Numbered from the stretch's first letter, positions 1 to 12,092 are shown. The stretch: DNA of 29,262 nucleotides from Larix sibirica (GCA_004151065.3 NWUY0300004192.1:83035-112296); one strand, 5' to 3'. Numbers and translations are program-made. Notes: generated by a model not told the origin, from the letters alone.

Positions 1-299
1 GAAGAATGTCTACACCAAAACATCAGAAACTCATGTATAGCTAAAGCACCCACCCGTCGAGAACTCTTCCCATGCTCAGAAGTAATTGGATGGATTCTGC
101 GGCATGCGAATACTAAGACAAGAGTTCTTATGGACAGCAAAGGAGAAGATTTTGCGTCGTTTCACCCATCCTATATTTCAACGGCTTATAAATTTATAAC
201 TCTAACAGTTTATAACTCTAAGGGATTTGATTGGATTTGAACTTGTGAACAATGGTTTCCAAATCGACAATATGCCTTGGTGGATGGTTCAACTAATTA

Positions 300-640
300 A
301 GCTAACCCTTGGGATTAACATTGCCACACATTTATTTTTCAAGGAAAACCTCATAGCGAACCCAAAGGATTCTTCCCCACATTCATGGATGGCATTCCTA
401 GTAAAACCATCAACATGGGCAAGTGCACACCAACCAGGGGGATTTAAACGGAGCATCTACCAGCACAAAACTAGTCAAATGCCCAATAAATTTGATGACA
501 ACTAGTTGACTTAACCCCTTGGACATTTTCTTCCCAAAAAAAATATCGTGGCGAATCCTAAAGAATACTTTGTCACATATGTGGATGGCATCTCTAGTAA
601 TCCCATCAGCATACTAGACTAGTGTGCCTCGCCCAAAGGT
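300..640. repeat. Two diverged direct repeats, period about 195 bp
   Basis: Two blocks share the order GCGAA(C/T)CC(A/T)AA(A/G)GA, then CA(C/T)AT(T/A/G), then GTGGATGGCAT or ATGGATGGCAT, then CTAGTAA. The first has GCGAA at 356 and the second at 551. A preceding AACCC-TTGG segment is also shared. The copies differ by many substitutions and short gaps, so the duplication is old. A 92-codon reading frame crosses the first copy, but the second copy does not keep it open, which argues against coding. I see nothing else in positions 1-300. Confidence 0.5.
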
Positions 641-660
641 TTTGAATAGGGATGTGTTAA

Positions 661-2029
661 CTCCAATCATGATAATATACAGTATCACTTGTTAAAATGT
701 CACTTTAGGTTTACACTTGCAATAAAAGGTGTTATGTTGTAATTTATTCAATGTCAATTATGTAGTGGGCCCCACTGTCTGTCACTATGAATAAAAACTT
801 TTAAATTATGTGAACACAATATAAACTATAGATAATGACATGGCATCACCTTAGACGACACTTTTGTTATTATTTTTATAATATTTATATGAGTTGCAAA
901 TTATGTGTAAATCAAATTGTCCAAAATTTACAATGTTTCCAAAAAAAACTAATATTAAAAATATAATATATATATATATGAATGATAAAAAATCATTATC
1001 AGATACTTTATCATTATTAAACTTTATATAAATATAATATTTATATAAAACTTAAATATTCTATTTTTATGTTTTAATGACTTCTTTAATATTAAATAAA
1101 TTATTAGTAATTTTTACTTCACACATATAAAAAACAATTACTAAAAAGGCAGAGGCTAAAATACACGAAACCATGTTATCATTTGCAAGCATCAATCAGA
1201 TTAAATTGACCTATATATTTTTTCCTTTCAACTAAACTCTAAGACAATGACGTTGCTTTTCATTCGTACTTTTGTATCGTTTAGTACAATTCACGAGAGC
1301 TATTAAATTGTTTATGCTCCATGATGATCATTAGTGATGATTAATATAATTTGGATACTTACAACTTTAGTGGTACGTTGAATGTAAGGAAGGAAATTGA
1401 GAAATAGTGTTAAGCTTTTATATATATAAGCTGTATACTATAAATATAGTTATATGAATTTATATATACAATGGATAATGATATAATATAAGTTTTAGTA
1501 TAAAAATAATAAATTTTATTTATGTTATAAATATTTTAAAAGATAATTTTCTTATAGGTAATAAATAAATATTGAAGTAAAAATAAACTTTAATTTATTT
1601 TTAACTTTATATTATATATATATAGATAAGATGATAAAATCATTTTTATGAGAATTGGAGTTTTTAGATTCATATATTTCTTTTATTTTATCCAATGATA
1701 ATTTATTAACAATTACCACTCTCATAGAATTCTTATCATCTTTAATATCCACCATAAATAACATTGTTTCTTTAACTTACATTTCAAGACACCCACCTAT
1801 TAGTCTCTCTCTATATATATTGTTAATTTTTTTGGACTCTATTAGCCTTCATCATTTGGTAACTCAAATGTTTGCCATCCTTTAACTTTTGGTTTATAAT
1901 TTAAAAAAAAAATTAAACTAAGCTTAAGCTTGAGAATATGTACAAATGTTTCAACACCAAAATGTTGTTTATAATGATATTATAAATAATAATATATTAA
2001 AATTTATTTTTAAAATATTATTTTTATGT
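661..2029. other. AT-rich intergenic stretch, no gene seen
   Basis: Long A/T runs, several TATA-type dinucleotide tracts (near 965-980 and 1612-1622) and no reading frame with a recognisable domain. The short frame at 1655-1885 is rich in Ile, Leu and Ser as expected from random AT-rich DNA. Confidence 0.6.
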
Positions 2030-2268
2030 TCAAAATGCTTAAAGAGAAGTGTTTCTAATTCACTATAGTTTTGAGGAGTTAGAAGGTGGTTAGAGAAGTC
2101 AGTGTTAGAGCAAAGATTATAGAACTGAGATTTAATGTGGGTGTAGGCAGAGTATTCTAAGATAAAGTGGTTTTCATCTTTAACACTCATAAACTAGCAA
2201 GAATGACAAATCCTTTCAGCCTACAATATTTTAGGGGTTGTCCAACGACCAATTTCATTATAAAGTTC
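2030..2268 (-). pseudogene. Remnant of a non-LTR retrotransposon: C-terminal end of the reverse-transcriptase ORF
   Basis: Read on the minus strand from 2268, the translation runs IGRWTTPKIL, a TAG stop, AERICHSC, a second TAG, then VKDENHFILEYSAYTHIKSQF. This follows the pattern seen at the end of many LINE polyproteins: GRW, then R-x-C-x-x-C, then a spacer, then (V)EDExHFLxxCxxYxxxRxxF, a probable zinc-binding tail after the polymerase. Here the third cysteine is replaced by tyrosine (EYS where EC is expected), and two in-frame stops sit in the segment, so it is dead. No polymerase core is visible next to it. Family assignment within LINEs is open. The domain call rests on motif pattern only. 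Confidence 0.55.
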
Positions 2269-3859
2269 ATAAAAAATTATTATAAAATAATATCTAAAAC
2301 TATTTTAAATTAATGATATATCTTGTATAAATCTAATGATAAATTAACAAAATATTTATTTATACCTTGTCTTTATAAAAAAACAATAAGGTATATAATT
2401 ATCAAATAATAAAACATAAACAACGAAAAGTTGTTTTTAATCATAGTATAGAGATAGTAAAATCTGTAAAGCCCTTCCCAATTTTGTTTTATCAAAGTTG
2501 TGACCTACTCGAAATTTAATGATTTTCCAAGGAAGATATATTATTCTTGCATAGGTATCACATTAAATTAGTATTAGTTTGTCTATGGGGTATGAAAACC
2601 TGCAAAAGTCAAAGCAACATGTATTTTGTAACTACCAATGATAGACAAATCCATGGCCTAGGATTATGTGCTTGTCCATGAATCCATGTATTTGGTCCAA
2701 GAATGGGAGATTAAAATTTTATGATAAACTAGTAAAATGGTGAAATCAAAATTAAACATATGGATTTATGTCTAAAATTTTATGATAGACCAGTCAAATG
2801 GTGAAATCAAAATAAAAAATATGGATTTATGTCTTGAATTTGTTTATAATTTTTTATGTTAAATATGCATCATGTAATAAAGTATTTTTATGAGAGAGAA
2901 TACAATTCATTGAGGGAAGAATACAATTTTCTTTCTTTCTTTCTGTCTTAGTTTCGTTGAGCACATCTTTTGAGATTCTTGAACTTCAATATGTATGTAA
3001 TAATGTGGTTTATACGAGTGTTGAAAGAAAAACACTTTTATAAATTTTAATTTTAATTTTTATTGTTTTAGTACTTTAGGAAATGATATATATTTTGAAT
3101 TTATTTATAAATATTTTTAAAAAACTTTTTTTAATAAAAAAAATCATTATATCATCATGGAAAAGACTTTAAACAATTAAATAAATCATTTTATTATTAT
3201 TTATTTATAAAAATAACTCAACCATATTTTATTTATTTATAAAAAAATAACACTTTATTGTCATGCATCTTGTATGTAAATATAATTATGTTTTCTTAAT
3301 ATGAAGGCACTCCCTATAAAAGATAGGTCGCCTATGGCACCATATTCATCATCGGACACATGTTTCTTTATTGGGAAAAATCCCTTAATTGTTTTATATC
3401 TTATATCAAGTTATGTTTGCCTTTTATGAAACATTCTATGCCTTTTATGGAAAGATTTCATGTAATGGTCCTACACATTTTGTGGATAGTACTAGGTTAA
3501 ATTTAATTAGTATGAGTTAGTTAGTGTTTTATGTTTTTTTTTATTAAAGATAATATAATTTGTTATTATTTAAATAGTTTCGAAATTTTTTTAACAGAAA
3601 TGAGAAAAGAGATGTATATTATAAAATGGTGAGATTACATATGTCTCGAGAGTAATAAATTTTATAACAAAGGTTTGAATTTAGAGTTTCAGAACATAAC
3701 AAATCGACAAAATATTCTATCAGTTTAGAGACTTTATATCCTATATTGAAACTAGACCTGCTACTTCTTCCAGTATAAACTTTAACGAACATACCTCCTA
3801 ATACTATGTAAAAAAAACATCAGTAAACTTAAACGAAAAGAGAGATAAGATCTTCATTC
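2269..3859. other. AT-rich intergenic stretch
   Basis: Apart from the 61-bp tandem duplication listed separately, it contains only A/T-rich low-complexity DNA, a short TTTC microsatellite near 2930-2945 and no supported gene. Confidence 0.6.
2712..2833. repeat. 61-bp tandem duplication
   Basis: Copies at 2712-2772 and 2773-2833 both begin TAAAATTTTATGATA and end TATGGATTTATGTC, with ATGGTGAAATCAAAAT in the middle. Only a handful of substitutions separate them, so this is a fairly recent duplication. No coding content. Confidence 0.85.
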
Positions 3860-3971
3860 TTGGATAATGTCTTCATCAATTTCTGGTTGCATAACAAAAG
3901 CATCATCCATAAGGGAGGCCTTTGCATGCTCCCTTTCTGGCTCGCTATTCCAAGGATACATTCTATTGACA

Positions 3972-4796
3972 TTAGCTTGCATTTCTTGCAAGATCTCCTT
4001 CAATTAAACGACGCGGCCGCTCAGCAGAGCTCATGCTTTGCTCCTGGATGAACTGACGTAGCTCCACCATTATTCCACGCACCCCATCCAACTTTGCATT
4101 CAGAATATGCTCCATCTTTGTGACACATTTCTTCAATTCTTCTACTTCATCGATCTGCACTCTGTAAACGGTCTCGAAAACCTCCAAACGGGTTTCAAAA
4201 TGGGACAATTCCAGACCAGTCTGCCTAGACTCCTCCAGGATCACTTTTTCCACCTCAAAGACACACCTTGCCATTTTCTTAAGGTCCAACATGTCCTGTT
4301 TGATGCCCCCGATCTCCCGCATGACATACTTCAAACTAGAATCCTCTTCCAGGTGGTGCACCTTCATTTCCTTCCTCGAGGTGGTGCCTCTTTAAGCCAT
4401 AACAATGTCCTTCTGCACCGAAAAATCCTCTCTGAATGTAGGGTTCTTAGAACAATGTAGAAAAGCAAGAAGCATCTGGAGCTCCCATAAACTATCCAGC
4501 ACCGACAATGTCAAGGGGGCAGCCATTATAACCCAAAGTTCTTCATACCACTTACCAAAATTCTCAGCACGAACGAGGGAATGAGGAGTAAATGAAGGTG
4601 TAATATGACAAGACCATCCTGTGCCGGCTTGAAACAAAGACCATCCATTTGGCGTGTCGTTGAAGCGACGACATGCTTCAGCATTTAACCACCCTCTCAA
4701 GGATAGAGCAACCATTAATTCGAAGTTCAAAGAGTGCATAACCATTTCACGACGAGGGGAGTATTGTTGAGGGATAAAAACCCTTCCTTTAGTCTA
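3972..4796 (-). pseudogene. Coiled-coil ORF interrupted by one in-frame stop; unrecognised, possibly mobile-element derived
   Basis: On the minus strand one frame is open from just below 4796 to 3972 except for a TAA at 4394-4392. The part before the stop (first ATG 4745) codes for about 117 residues with SLRGWLNAEACRRFND and FGKWYEELW. The part after it resumes in the same frame and from an ATG at 4367 gives 131 residues with heptad-like spacing of hydrophobic residues (for example LKKMARCVFEVEKVILEES and VEELKKCVTKMEHIL), which suggests a long coiled coil. The region is clearly less AT-rich than both flanks, which supports a coding origin. A short near-duplication (GCACCACCT) flanks the stop. 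An RNase H remnant lies just upstream on the same strand, so a retroelement ORF is the likeliest source, but I recognise no gag or other domain. It could also be a fragment of a host gene. Confidence 0.4.
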
Positions 4797-4813
4797 GCTC
4801 CTTCATTTTCTAA

Positions 4814-5168
4814 CTAGTCCGCTTTCCCGTTAAAACATCTTTTGATGTGGTAGAAGATGACCTTAGAAGTGTTTGGAGAAAACTTGGTAATTCTTCTTTG
4901 AAATCCAATCTTTACCTCCTTAGAACTTTGAAGGTCATTCATGGCTTGTATTACTATCTGTGAGTCTCCAAAGATAATAAACTCTTCAAGTTGAAGTTCA
5001 TGCATGCACTCCATCCCTTTTGTCAATGCAACCCATTCAGAAGAGTTGTTTGTGCGCTTTCCAAATTCCCTCGCATTTAGGTTCTGATAATATTCCCTCC
5101 TAATTCATAAATGATCCCTCCCACACTTGCCTCCCCTATTAAACAATTTCGATTAACAAATAGAATTT
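4814..5168 (-). pseudogene. RNase H-like domain remnant of a retroelement
   Basis: Minus-strand translation gives ASVGGIIYELGGNIIRT, then after a one-base frame slip NAREFGKRTNNSSEWVAL, then FIIFGDSQIVIQAMN and finally FYHIKRCFNGKAD before a TAG. This is the plant retroelement RNase H layout: GGVI-x-G-N, TNN-x-x-E-x-x-AL, GDSQxVI-x-x-(M/L)N and HIxR-x-x-N-x-x-AD. The second and third acidic catalytic positions (Glu of SEW, Asp of GDSQ) and the last Asp of KAD are kept. The first Asp, expected in an F-x-D-G-A type motif, reads Asn (FVNRN). With the frameshift near 5085 and the lost first acid it cannot be active. Whether it came from a LINE or an LTR element cannot be decided from this piece. 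Confidence 0.62.
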
Positions 5169-8100
5169 TTTGAATACCAATTGTGTTAATGAAACTTGAT
5201 TTAGAGAATTATCTTTAATTATCATGGAATTGTAATAAAAATATTTGAAAATATTGAATCTAATTCTACATTCAAATCAATATTTGAAAGTATTATATCT
5301 ATTTTTATCTTCAAAGTTTTTCCGTTCAAAATTACAATTTTGATAAAAGTGATGCGGATGAGTTTAACCTTTTCATATAATTTTGATAATAAAAAAATTA
5401 AGTTTTATCGGAGTAAAATCTCTCTCATATGTTTAAGAATTAAGTTTTTAGGCCATAAAACAATTGGGATAAAGGTAAAAATGAATTTATAATATGAAAT
5501 AAGTAAAGAATTTTACAAATTTGTTACTTAAAATTAATTGATTAATTACTTTTTATTAGTTATATCAATATAATGTCATATTTAAATGATTTGACTGAAC
5601 ATATATAATTATAATTAAAAAATAAACAAAGTAAATTTTTTATTTATTTACTCATCACTTTAAATGATAATCTAAGAAAACATTACTCTAATACTAAACA
5701 ACAACTTTATGTAGGCCCTCTTAAAATAATATGGAATATGCTATTTTGTTTCCAAGTGATCTCTTTTGTATTTGTCCAAACTTTGCACTATGTAATTGTC
5801 CAATCCACAAGTGTACAATTAAGCTTTTTAATTTTATGGATGATGTACGAATAATTCTATTAAAATATTATCAGTATCATTAACAATTTAATAATTAAAG
5901 TCTCTTTGATCTTCACAAGAATCTTATGATATAAAAAAGGTTAAATAAAACTACATTATGTAAGTCACTACATTATTGAATTGGGAGTGTTCTAGAAGTA
6001 GTAATGCACACATGAATCTTGTGACATAAAGAAGATAACTTTCCCTAAATCAAGATTTGGATGATATTTATGTAAGTGGAAATCCATACAAGATTCTAGT
6101 GTTTCTTGAATAATATTATTTCAGTAATGTTTTATTAAAGTCAAGAGTTATATCATTTACAATTTATGATTTTTACATAGATTAATGAAACCATGTTTCA
6201 CATGATGATTAATTTGTTTTAAGTCAAATCTACAAGGGTATCTGAATTGATTGAAAAAAAAACTTAGCTATCATTTTATTATTATTTAAGTTGATAAAAT
6301 CTAGGACGAGATTTACATAGGTATTGGGCAAATTAACTATTGTGGTTTATGAGTTTGATTACGCCAAAAGACAACGAAAAACATTATAAAATACATTTGA
6401 AATATGAGTTTGATTAAAGCAAAAGGCAGGAAAAACATTATAAAATACATTAAAAATATCATGAGTTTTAGTATATTCACTAAGGTTGTATTGATAAGAT
6501 ATTTAATATCATAGTTTGGTGTGAAATCTCGAACAATTTGTTGACTCTCATAATAATAATAAACATACTGAATGATGTTATGATTACATGTTATTATATC
6601 ATCACTTGATTTTGGTGCAAATGAAATTTAATAATAATAATATATATAAAGTTAAATAATATAAATATTTATTAAAAAAATTATATTTGAAATAAATTAT
6701 AGGAAAAAAATATTTATATTAATTAATAAAAATAAGAATTACTATATTAAAATTTGTTAGATAATTTTATATAAAAGTCAATTAAATGCAATTTAAGTGA
6801 TTGTGAAGAAAAAATATTAGTTTTCTTATCATCTTTTAAAACAAAAATGACATCATTTAACAATTATAATATATTATAAAAATGATTTTGGATATACATA
6901 ATAATAAACTATTATTTATATTAGTATACCTATAATACCTCTTGTTGCTTCAATTTAACTTCCTTTTTAAGTAAACTTAAGGAAAACATCAAACATCATT
7001 TTCTTTCCAAAACATCTAGTGGGAAGCAATTTTGTAAAGTGTCCGCAATAATGGAGAGAGGGGGACCCTTGGGACATTTTGGGATTGGAAGTAATAAATT
7101 TCTTTGATTTGTTTTAATCAAAAGCATTAGCATTAATATTAAAATGAAAGTTTGTTTGTTTAGGTGCAATTTGGCGATTAATAATACTAATAATATATGA
7201 TATAAGTACACAACGTGAAAATGATGCTTGGAAAGTTATAAAATAGTTGTTCTCTTCTTATAAAGTCAACAAATCATAAATGTTTTATTTAAAAGTAGGA
7301 GTACGATGACAAATTATTTTATTAGAACATGTCTTAGTAATTGGGGTGGGATATTTAGTAATAATAATATAAAATTAAAATTTAGAAAATGTATGTATAA
7401 ATTGATTGTATTTATATTAAACTATTTTTTATTATAATGTTAAATTAAAATTAGTAAAATGTATTTATTTAATTAAATAAATGATGGAAATTAAATTCAA
7501 AATATAATATATATATATAATTTTGGGAGAAATTTAAGAGATGCTTTTTTATATTTGTGAATAATAATTTTAGATTTAATGGAAATCAAACAAGAAATCT
7601 AGTACATAACTACTTAAATGCCCAACAACGTTGCTTCCAATTAATTGAGCTCTCAAGTCATTTTTGTTAACAGAGATGAAATCCTAGTATTAAGGGAGTG
7701 TTCTCATATATATATATATGAATGATAATAATGACCCTTATTAATGGTGTAAGTTAAAAGTCTAGACAATTTGCACTCATTATCAAAATTCCGTGAAAAT
7801 TGTCGAAATGAAAGTTTCCAGTTGTTGGAATTGCATAATCAAGGTGCTCCAGGGGTAATTGAGGGCACTGAATCCATTTCTGCAATCAAAATTGCAATTT
7901 TAGCAACAAATTGTGTTGTCGGATTCCTGCCGAACTCATCGAAGAAGTTCCAAATCGTCTAGACTTTATCTCACTCCCTTATTAATGTCCACTTATACCA
8001 ACTTTGCTCTATAAGAGAAGTATTATTAAATCACCATAATTTTGATTATGTAAGAAGTTGGGAAGGTCAATATTGTATAACAAAAATTAATATTAACAAA

Positions 8101-8878
8101 TCAAAATGAAAACATAAATTTGGGCAACTTCCTAAATGAAATACATCTTCAAGATTACTCCATGATCAATTGGTAAAAGCAACCTATTAATGGTCACTAA
8201 AGAGTTCTCCATTTCTCGACATCCTTATATGCACGACCATTGTGAATTTTAGCATCTGATGGTTGTCACAACAAAAATGGTTCATATAACTCAGATGCCT
8301 TATCAAACCCCTACCAAAAATTTGCCCAGAATCCTTGAGCATTCCCCCATGAATATGAACATCTTGCTTGCGATTTAATATAATGAATATCATATATAAG
8401 CAAAATCTTCTAATTCTAAATCTAGTTTGAATCCTTTGGGGCATGTTAGATATAGCATGTGCTCACTTCTCCATGATAAGGCTCCATTCAATATCCTCAT
8501 GTCTCATATTCTTCAAGAATCCAAACCCCATTCTTAACTTGCAAGCTCCCTCATATTTATCTTAGGGGTTTCATTTAATGAGCTTATGACATACTACGTG
8601 GCCATTCATTAGATATTAAAAAGAATACCCATAATTTCGTTATTAAACAGTACTTCTCAAAATCTTTTTGTTGAACCCCCCAACCAATACATCTTTCCAA
8701 TTAAAACACTTACTCAATTTTCACTAGGTATCTTATATATCCATTTTTTCCATGACATTCTTAAAACCCATTTTTTAAAATTTTTATTGCTAGTATTGTG
8801 ACATGACACAACTCGCATAAGCTTTGGAATATTGCAGGGTGAATTAAGAAATCTTGGCGGGAGTATATATTTCAAGAT
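5169..8878. other. Long AT-rich intergenic stretch, no recognised gene
   Basis: Holds one small tandem duplication (listed separately), TA microsatellites near 7506-7520 and 7709-7722, and short open frames at 6996-7211 (-), 7771-7962 (+) and 8187-8444 (-). The last two lie in somewhat less AT-rich DNA, but show no domain I recognise and no splice or start context that would support a gene. They may be worn mobile-element sequence. Confidence 0.55.
6348..6457. repeat. 55-bp tandem duplication
   Basis: Copies starting at 6348 and 6403 both read TATGAGTTTGATTA, then a CCAAAAG or GCAAAAG block, then AAAAACATTATAAAATACAT. They differ at a few bases. Confidence 0.8.
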
Positions 8879-9154
8879 GTGGAACAAAACATTGAATGTA
8901 GCTTGGCTTCGCACACAGTTGTTGCAATAGACTTCACACCACCTTCACATACAATGCATACATATTCAAACACAAGTCGAATTTCACACACGGTCAAATT
9001 CACGAGACTTTCACACATATATCATACATATACAAACACTAGTTCCACTGCACGTACACAATTAGACCCACACCAACTTCACACACAAAGTTACTCCCAT
9101 TCAAACCTCTCAACACCTAATTCTAACATTTCCTCAATATTTATATGTTTTTAG
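8879..9154. repeat. CA-rich degenerate repeat
   Basis: Repeated CACAC, CATACATAT and CAAACAC(T/A)AG words. The segment around 8933-8975 (TTCACATACAATGCATACA to AAACACAAGTC) is echoed around 9003-9047 (TTTCACACATATATCATACA to AAACACTAGTTC). A 91-codon frame happens to stay open because C/A-rich DNA lacks stops; its Thr/Ser/His composition is that of the repeat, not of a protein family. Confidence 0.6.
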
Positions 9155-10074
9155 TAGCTTAGAAATACCTTAGACCCTATATACTAAGCAATATATTCTT
9201 TCCATTTTTTAGAATTTTAAACCTCTCAATATGAATTCATGTGATATAACATTACTTACTTAGTGAACCTCTCATGATATGATTTTGTTCCATTCTTCAC
9301 AGATTTTATTTTATTTAGTGTGCAATTTGTTCTAATGACACATGATCACACATATTGTTATGATGACTAGAACACAATAACTTAAAATCTCTCTTCTTAT
9401 TTTCTTGTGCTTTGCCAACCCTATACTAGGAAACCAAAGCAAGGTCGCTTAAATTTGACTCTCCTTCATAAGTAACAATTTGATCTTCTCAACTATAAAT
9501 GTAGTGGCATATTGTCAACACTGCCACTACTATACTATTCTTCATTGTTCCATTGGAATTCAGAGTTCTCTACCCCCCAAAAAAGGCTTATAACAAATTC
9601 AAGGAATGTCATATTTGTTAGAGGGTTTTCCTGTACCAAATGTTAACTTTTAATGATAAAGACACATAGTAACTTTTAGTGACAAAAACATGACTTTAGG
9701 ATATACAAAGTAATTGCACCAAGAGAAAAGAAATGCATTTTATAAATCAAACTAAATATGTTACTCTCTACAATGTAATGATCATACATATATATATGAT
9801 AGCATAACAAAAACAAAAATACAATAAAAATGACATAAAATAAGTTTAAAATTTAAAATAAATCTATATTAATTATTATTATAATTTGAAGGGGCTTGAT
9901 TACCAATAACCTATGTTTTTTTGTGAAGTCATATGTTCAAATTTAGAATAGAATATACATACATCTTAAACTAATCCTTCAAATGACAAGCTCATAAGAA
10001 TCCAATGTCTAAAAAAAAAAATGACCCATATCACTTTAATATCCAAGTAAGCTATAACTTTAAAATATATATAA

Positions 10075-10310
10075 CATAATTCATTCATTTTAAATATACT
10101 AAATTTTATTCTAGAGAAAATAGATCATTTTATTATTAATTTTTTAATATGTATACATAATCCATTCATTTTGAACATATTTTTTTCATTTTATTATTAA
10201 TTTTTTTTAATATATATACATAATCCATTCATTTCAAACATAATTTTTTCATTTTATTATTTATATTTTAATATATATATATATAACACAATCCATTCAT
10301 TTCAAACTTA
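10075..10310. repeat. About four degenerate 65-bp tandem repeats
   Basis: The unit contains ATAATCCATTCATTT, then A(A/C)AT, then TTTTCATTTTATTATTAATTTTTTTAATATATA. Copies of the CATTCATTT core lie near 10082, 10162, 10226 and 10292. The rest of 9155-10430 is AT-rich without a supported gene; a perfect CArG-type word CCAAAAAAGG at 9577-9586 is noted but lies over 4 kb from the next gene. Confidence 0.7.
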
Positions 10311-10430
10311 CTATTTCTTAAATTTATTTTAAATAAAAGACATCATTTTAAATAAAATAAAAAAATATTTTAAATGCAAAACAAAAAATACAAAGTATGA
10401 CTATATCAATATATAAATTTATTTAATTTG

Positions 10431-10978
10431 NNNNNNNNNNNNNNNNNNNNNNNNNNNNNNNNNNNNNNNNNNNNNNNNNNNNNNNNNNNNNNNNNNNNNN
10501 NNNNNNNNNNNNNNNNNNNNNNNNNNNNNNNNNNNNNNNNNNNNNNNNNNNNNNNNNNNNNNNNNNNNNNNNNNNNNNNNNNNNNNNNNNNNNNNNNNNN
10601 NNNNNNNNNNNNNNNNNNNNNNNNNNNNNNNNNNNNNNNNNNNNNNNNNNNNNNNNNNNNNNNNNNNNNNNNNNNNNNNNNNNNNNNNNNNNNNNNNNNN
10701 NNNNNNNNNNNNNNNNNNNNNNNNNNNNNNNNNNNNNNNNNNNNNNNNNNNNNNNNNNNNNNNNNNNNNNNNNNNNNNNNNNNNNNNNNNNNNNNNNNNN
10801 NNNNNNNNNNNNNNNNNNNNNNNNNNNNNNNNNNNNNNNNNNNNNNNNNNNNNNNNNNNNNNNNNNNNNNNNNNNNNNNNNNNNNNNNNNNNNNNNNNNN
10901 NNNNNNNNNNNNNNNNNNNNNNNNNNNNNNNNNNNNNNNNNNNNNNNNNNNNNNNNNNNNNNNNNNNNNNNNNNNNNN
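10431..10978. other. Assembly gap (548 N)
   Basis: Unbroken run of n. The reading frame that spans it is an artefact. The bases TTAATTTG occur on both edges. A single further n stands at 27653. Confidence 0.99.
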
Positions 10979-11326
10979 TTAATTTGATTAATAATGACTT
11001 TTATTTTATTTTAAAATTTTTGATAAATCTCGTGATGATATGTGGAATGTCCATTCAAAACTGAAGAACCTTTCAAAACATTACCACAACTTACTTTCAA
11101 AATTATTTTTATAATTAATATATAATATTAATTATAAAATAAAATATATTCTTATATTAATATTAATATACATGGGTCCTCCCAATCACAAGTGACTTCC
11201 TTATTCTACGTGTCTTTCCCTTTACCCTTCCTTCATTTTTTTAAATGATTATTATTTTTTTTAATAAAATATAGCACGTACTTTCAATTAAAAACATATC
11301 AATCACTCTTTACTGGGCTAAAAGAA

Positions 11327-11336
11327 TATATAAATA
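11327..11336 (+). promoter_or_regulatory. TATA-like box
   Basis: TATATAAATA, a good match to the plant TATA consensus, at the border between AT-rich flank and the GC-richer leader. It is 2.4 kb before the start codon, so it would serve the AP2-type gene only if the leader is long and spliced. In AT-rich DNA such a match can arise by chance. Confidence 0.25.
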
Positions 11337-11872
11337 TGTGTATATATACACGACAGCTTAAGGAAAAGGTCAAGGAATTTCTAGGCATCCAAGAAGTATG
11401 GGGCTTTCAATAATATTCGTGGTTGCCTTTTCTCGGAGGTATTTCTATTTTGTCAAAAAAAAAAGTGGGGAGGTGCTAAGTTAGGTAGGACTTCTAAATG
11501 CGATTGGCAGACCCACGCCACGCCACGCCATTTTTAGAAAACGAGCGCAAATAATGGTGGTCGGTGGGTATAGGTCAATTATTCAATAATAGTTTCGAGA
11601 TTAAGAAAGAACGTTGTAATGAACCTTTTTTTGCCATTCCGTGTTTCGCCGAGGGAAATAAAAAAGAAAAAAAAGAGGGCAGGCGCTGTTAAAACTACAG
11701 GAGACTAACTGGTAAGCTGCTCCCTCGTCATTTGGAGGACAACGGCTGTTACGGCGCCGACCACCGCCCTTCCTTTCCCATAGTACGTACGAAGAGAGAA
11801 AAACCGGACGGACTTTTATGGCGTAAGGGGATTTTTACCTCTCAACGTTTTTTTTCCAAAGAGGGGTTAGTC

Positions 11873-11952
11873 GTGTCAGGAAAACCCTAAAAGTTTTTTC
11901 GCCGAAGAGGGTTAATTTCGAACGCTTTGTGTCAGGAAAACCCTAAAAGTTT
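11873..11952 (+). promoter_or_regulatory. Duplicated telo-box motifs
   Basis: An identical 24-base segment beginning GTGTCAGG and continuing AAAACCCTAAAAGTTT occurs at 11873-11896 and 11929-11952, 56 bp apart. Each holds AAACCCTAA (11882-11890 and 11938-11946), the telo-box. In Arabidopsis telo-boxes are bound by TRB-type factors and are enriched at Polycomb (PRC2) recruitment sites and in promoters of growth genes. A role here is inferred. Confidence 0.5.
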
Positions 11953-12092
11953 GGAACGCATCCTAAAAAAATTAGATAGATCGGTTATATTTGGTTATTT
12001 GGGTAGAGCTATAAACACCCGCATTGAATGGTGTGGAATTATCTGGAAAAATTAGATGGGGTATATTTGGTTAGTTGGGGAGAGGGATGAGG

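Noticed and set aside
4107-4460. Plus-strand frame of 117 codons
   Set aside because: It is antisense to the coiled-coil ORF, whose composition and heptad pattern explain the open frame better.
9577-9586. Perfect CArG box CCAAAAAAGG
   Set aside because: It lies 4.2 kb from the start codon across a gap, in A-rich DNA where such a word is expected by chance.
10428-10982. 184-codon open frame
   Set aside because: It consists of undetermined bases and is an artefact of the gap.
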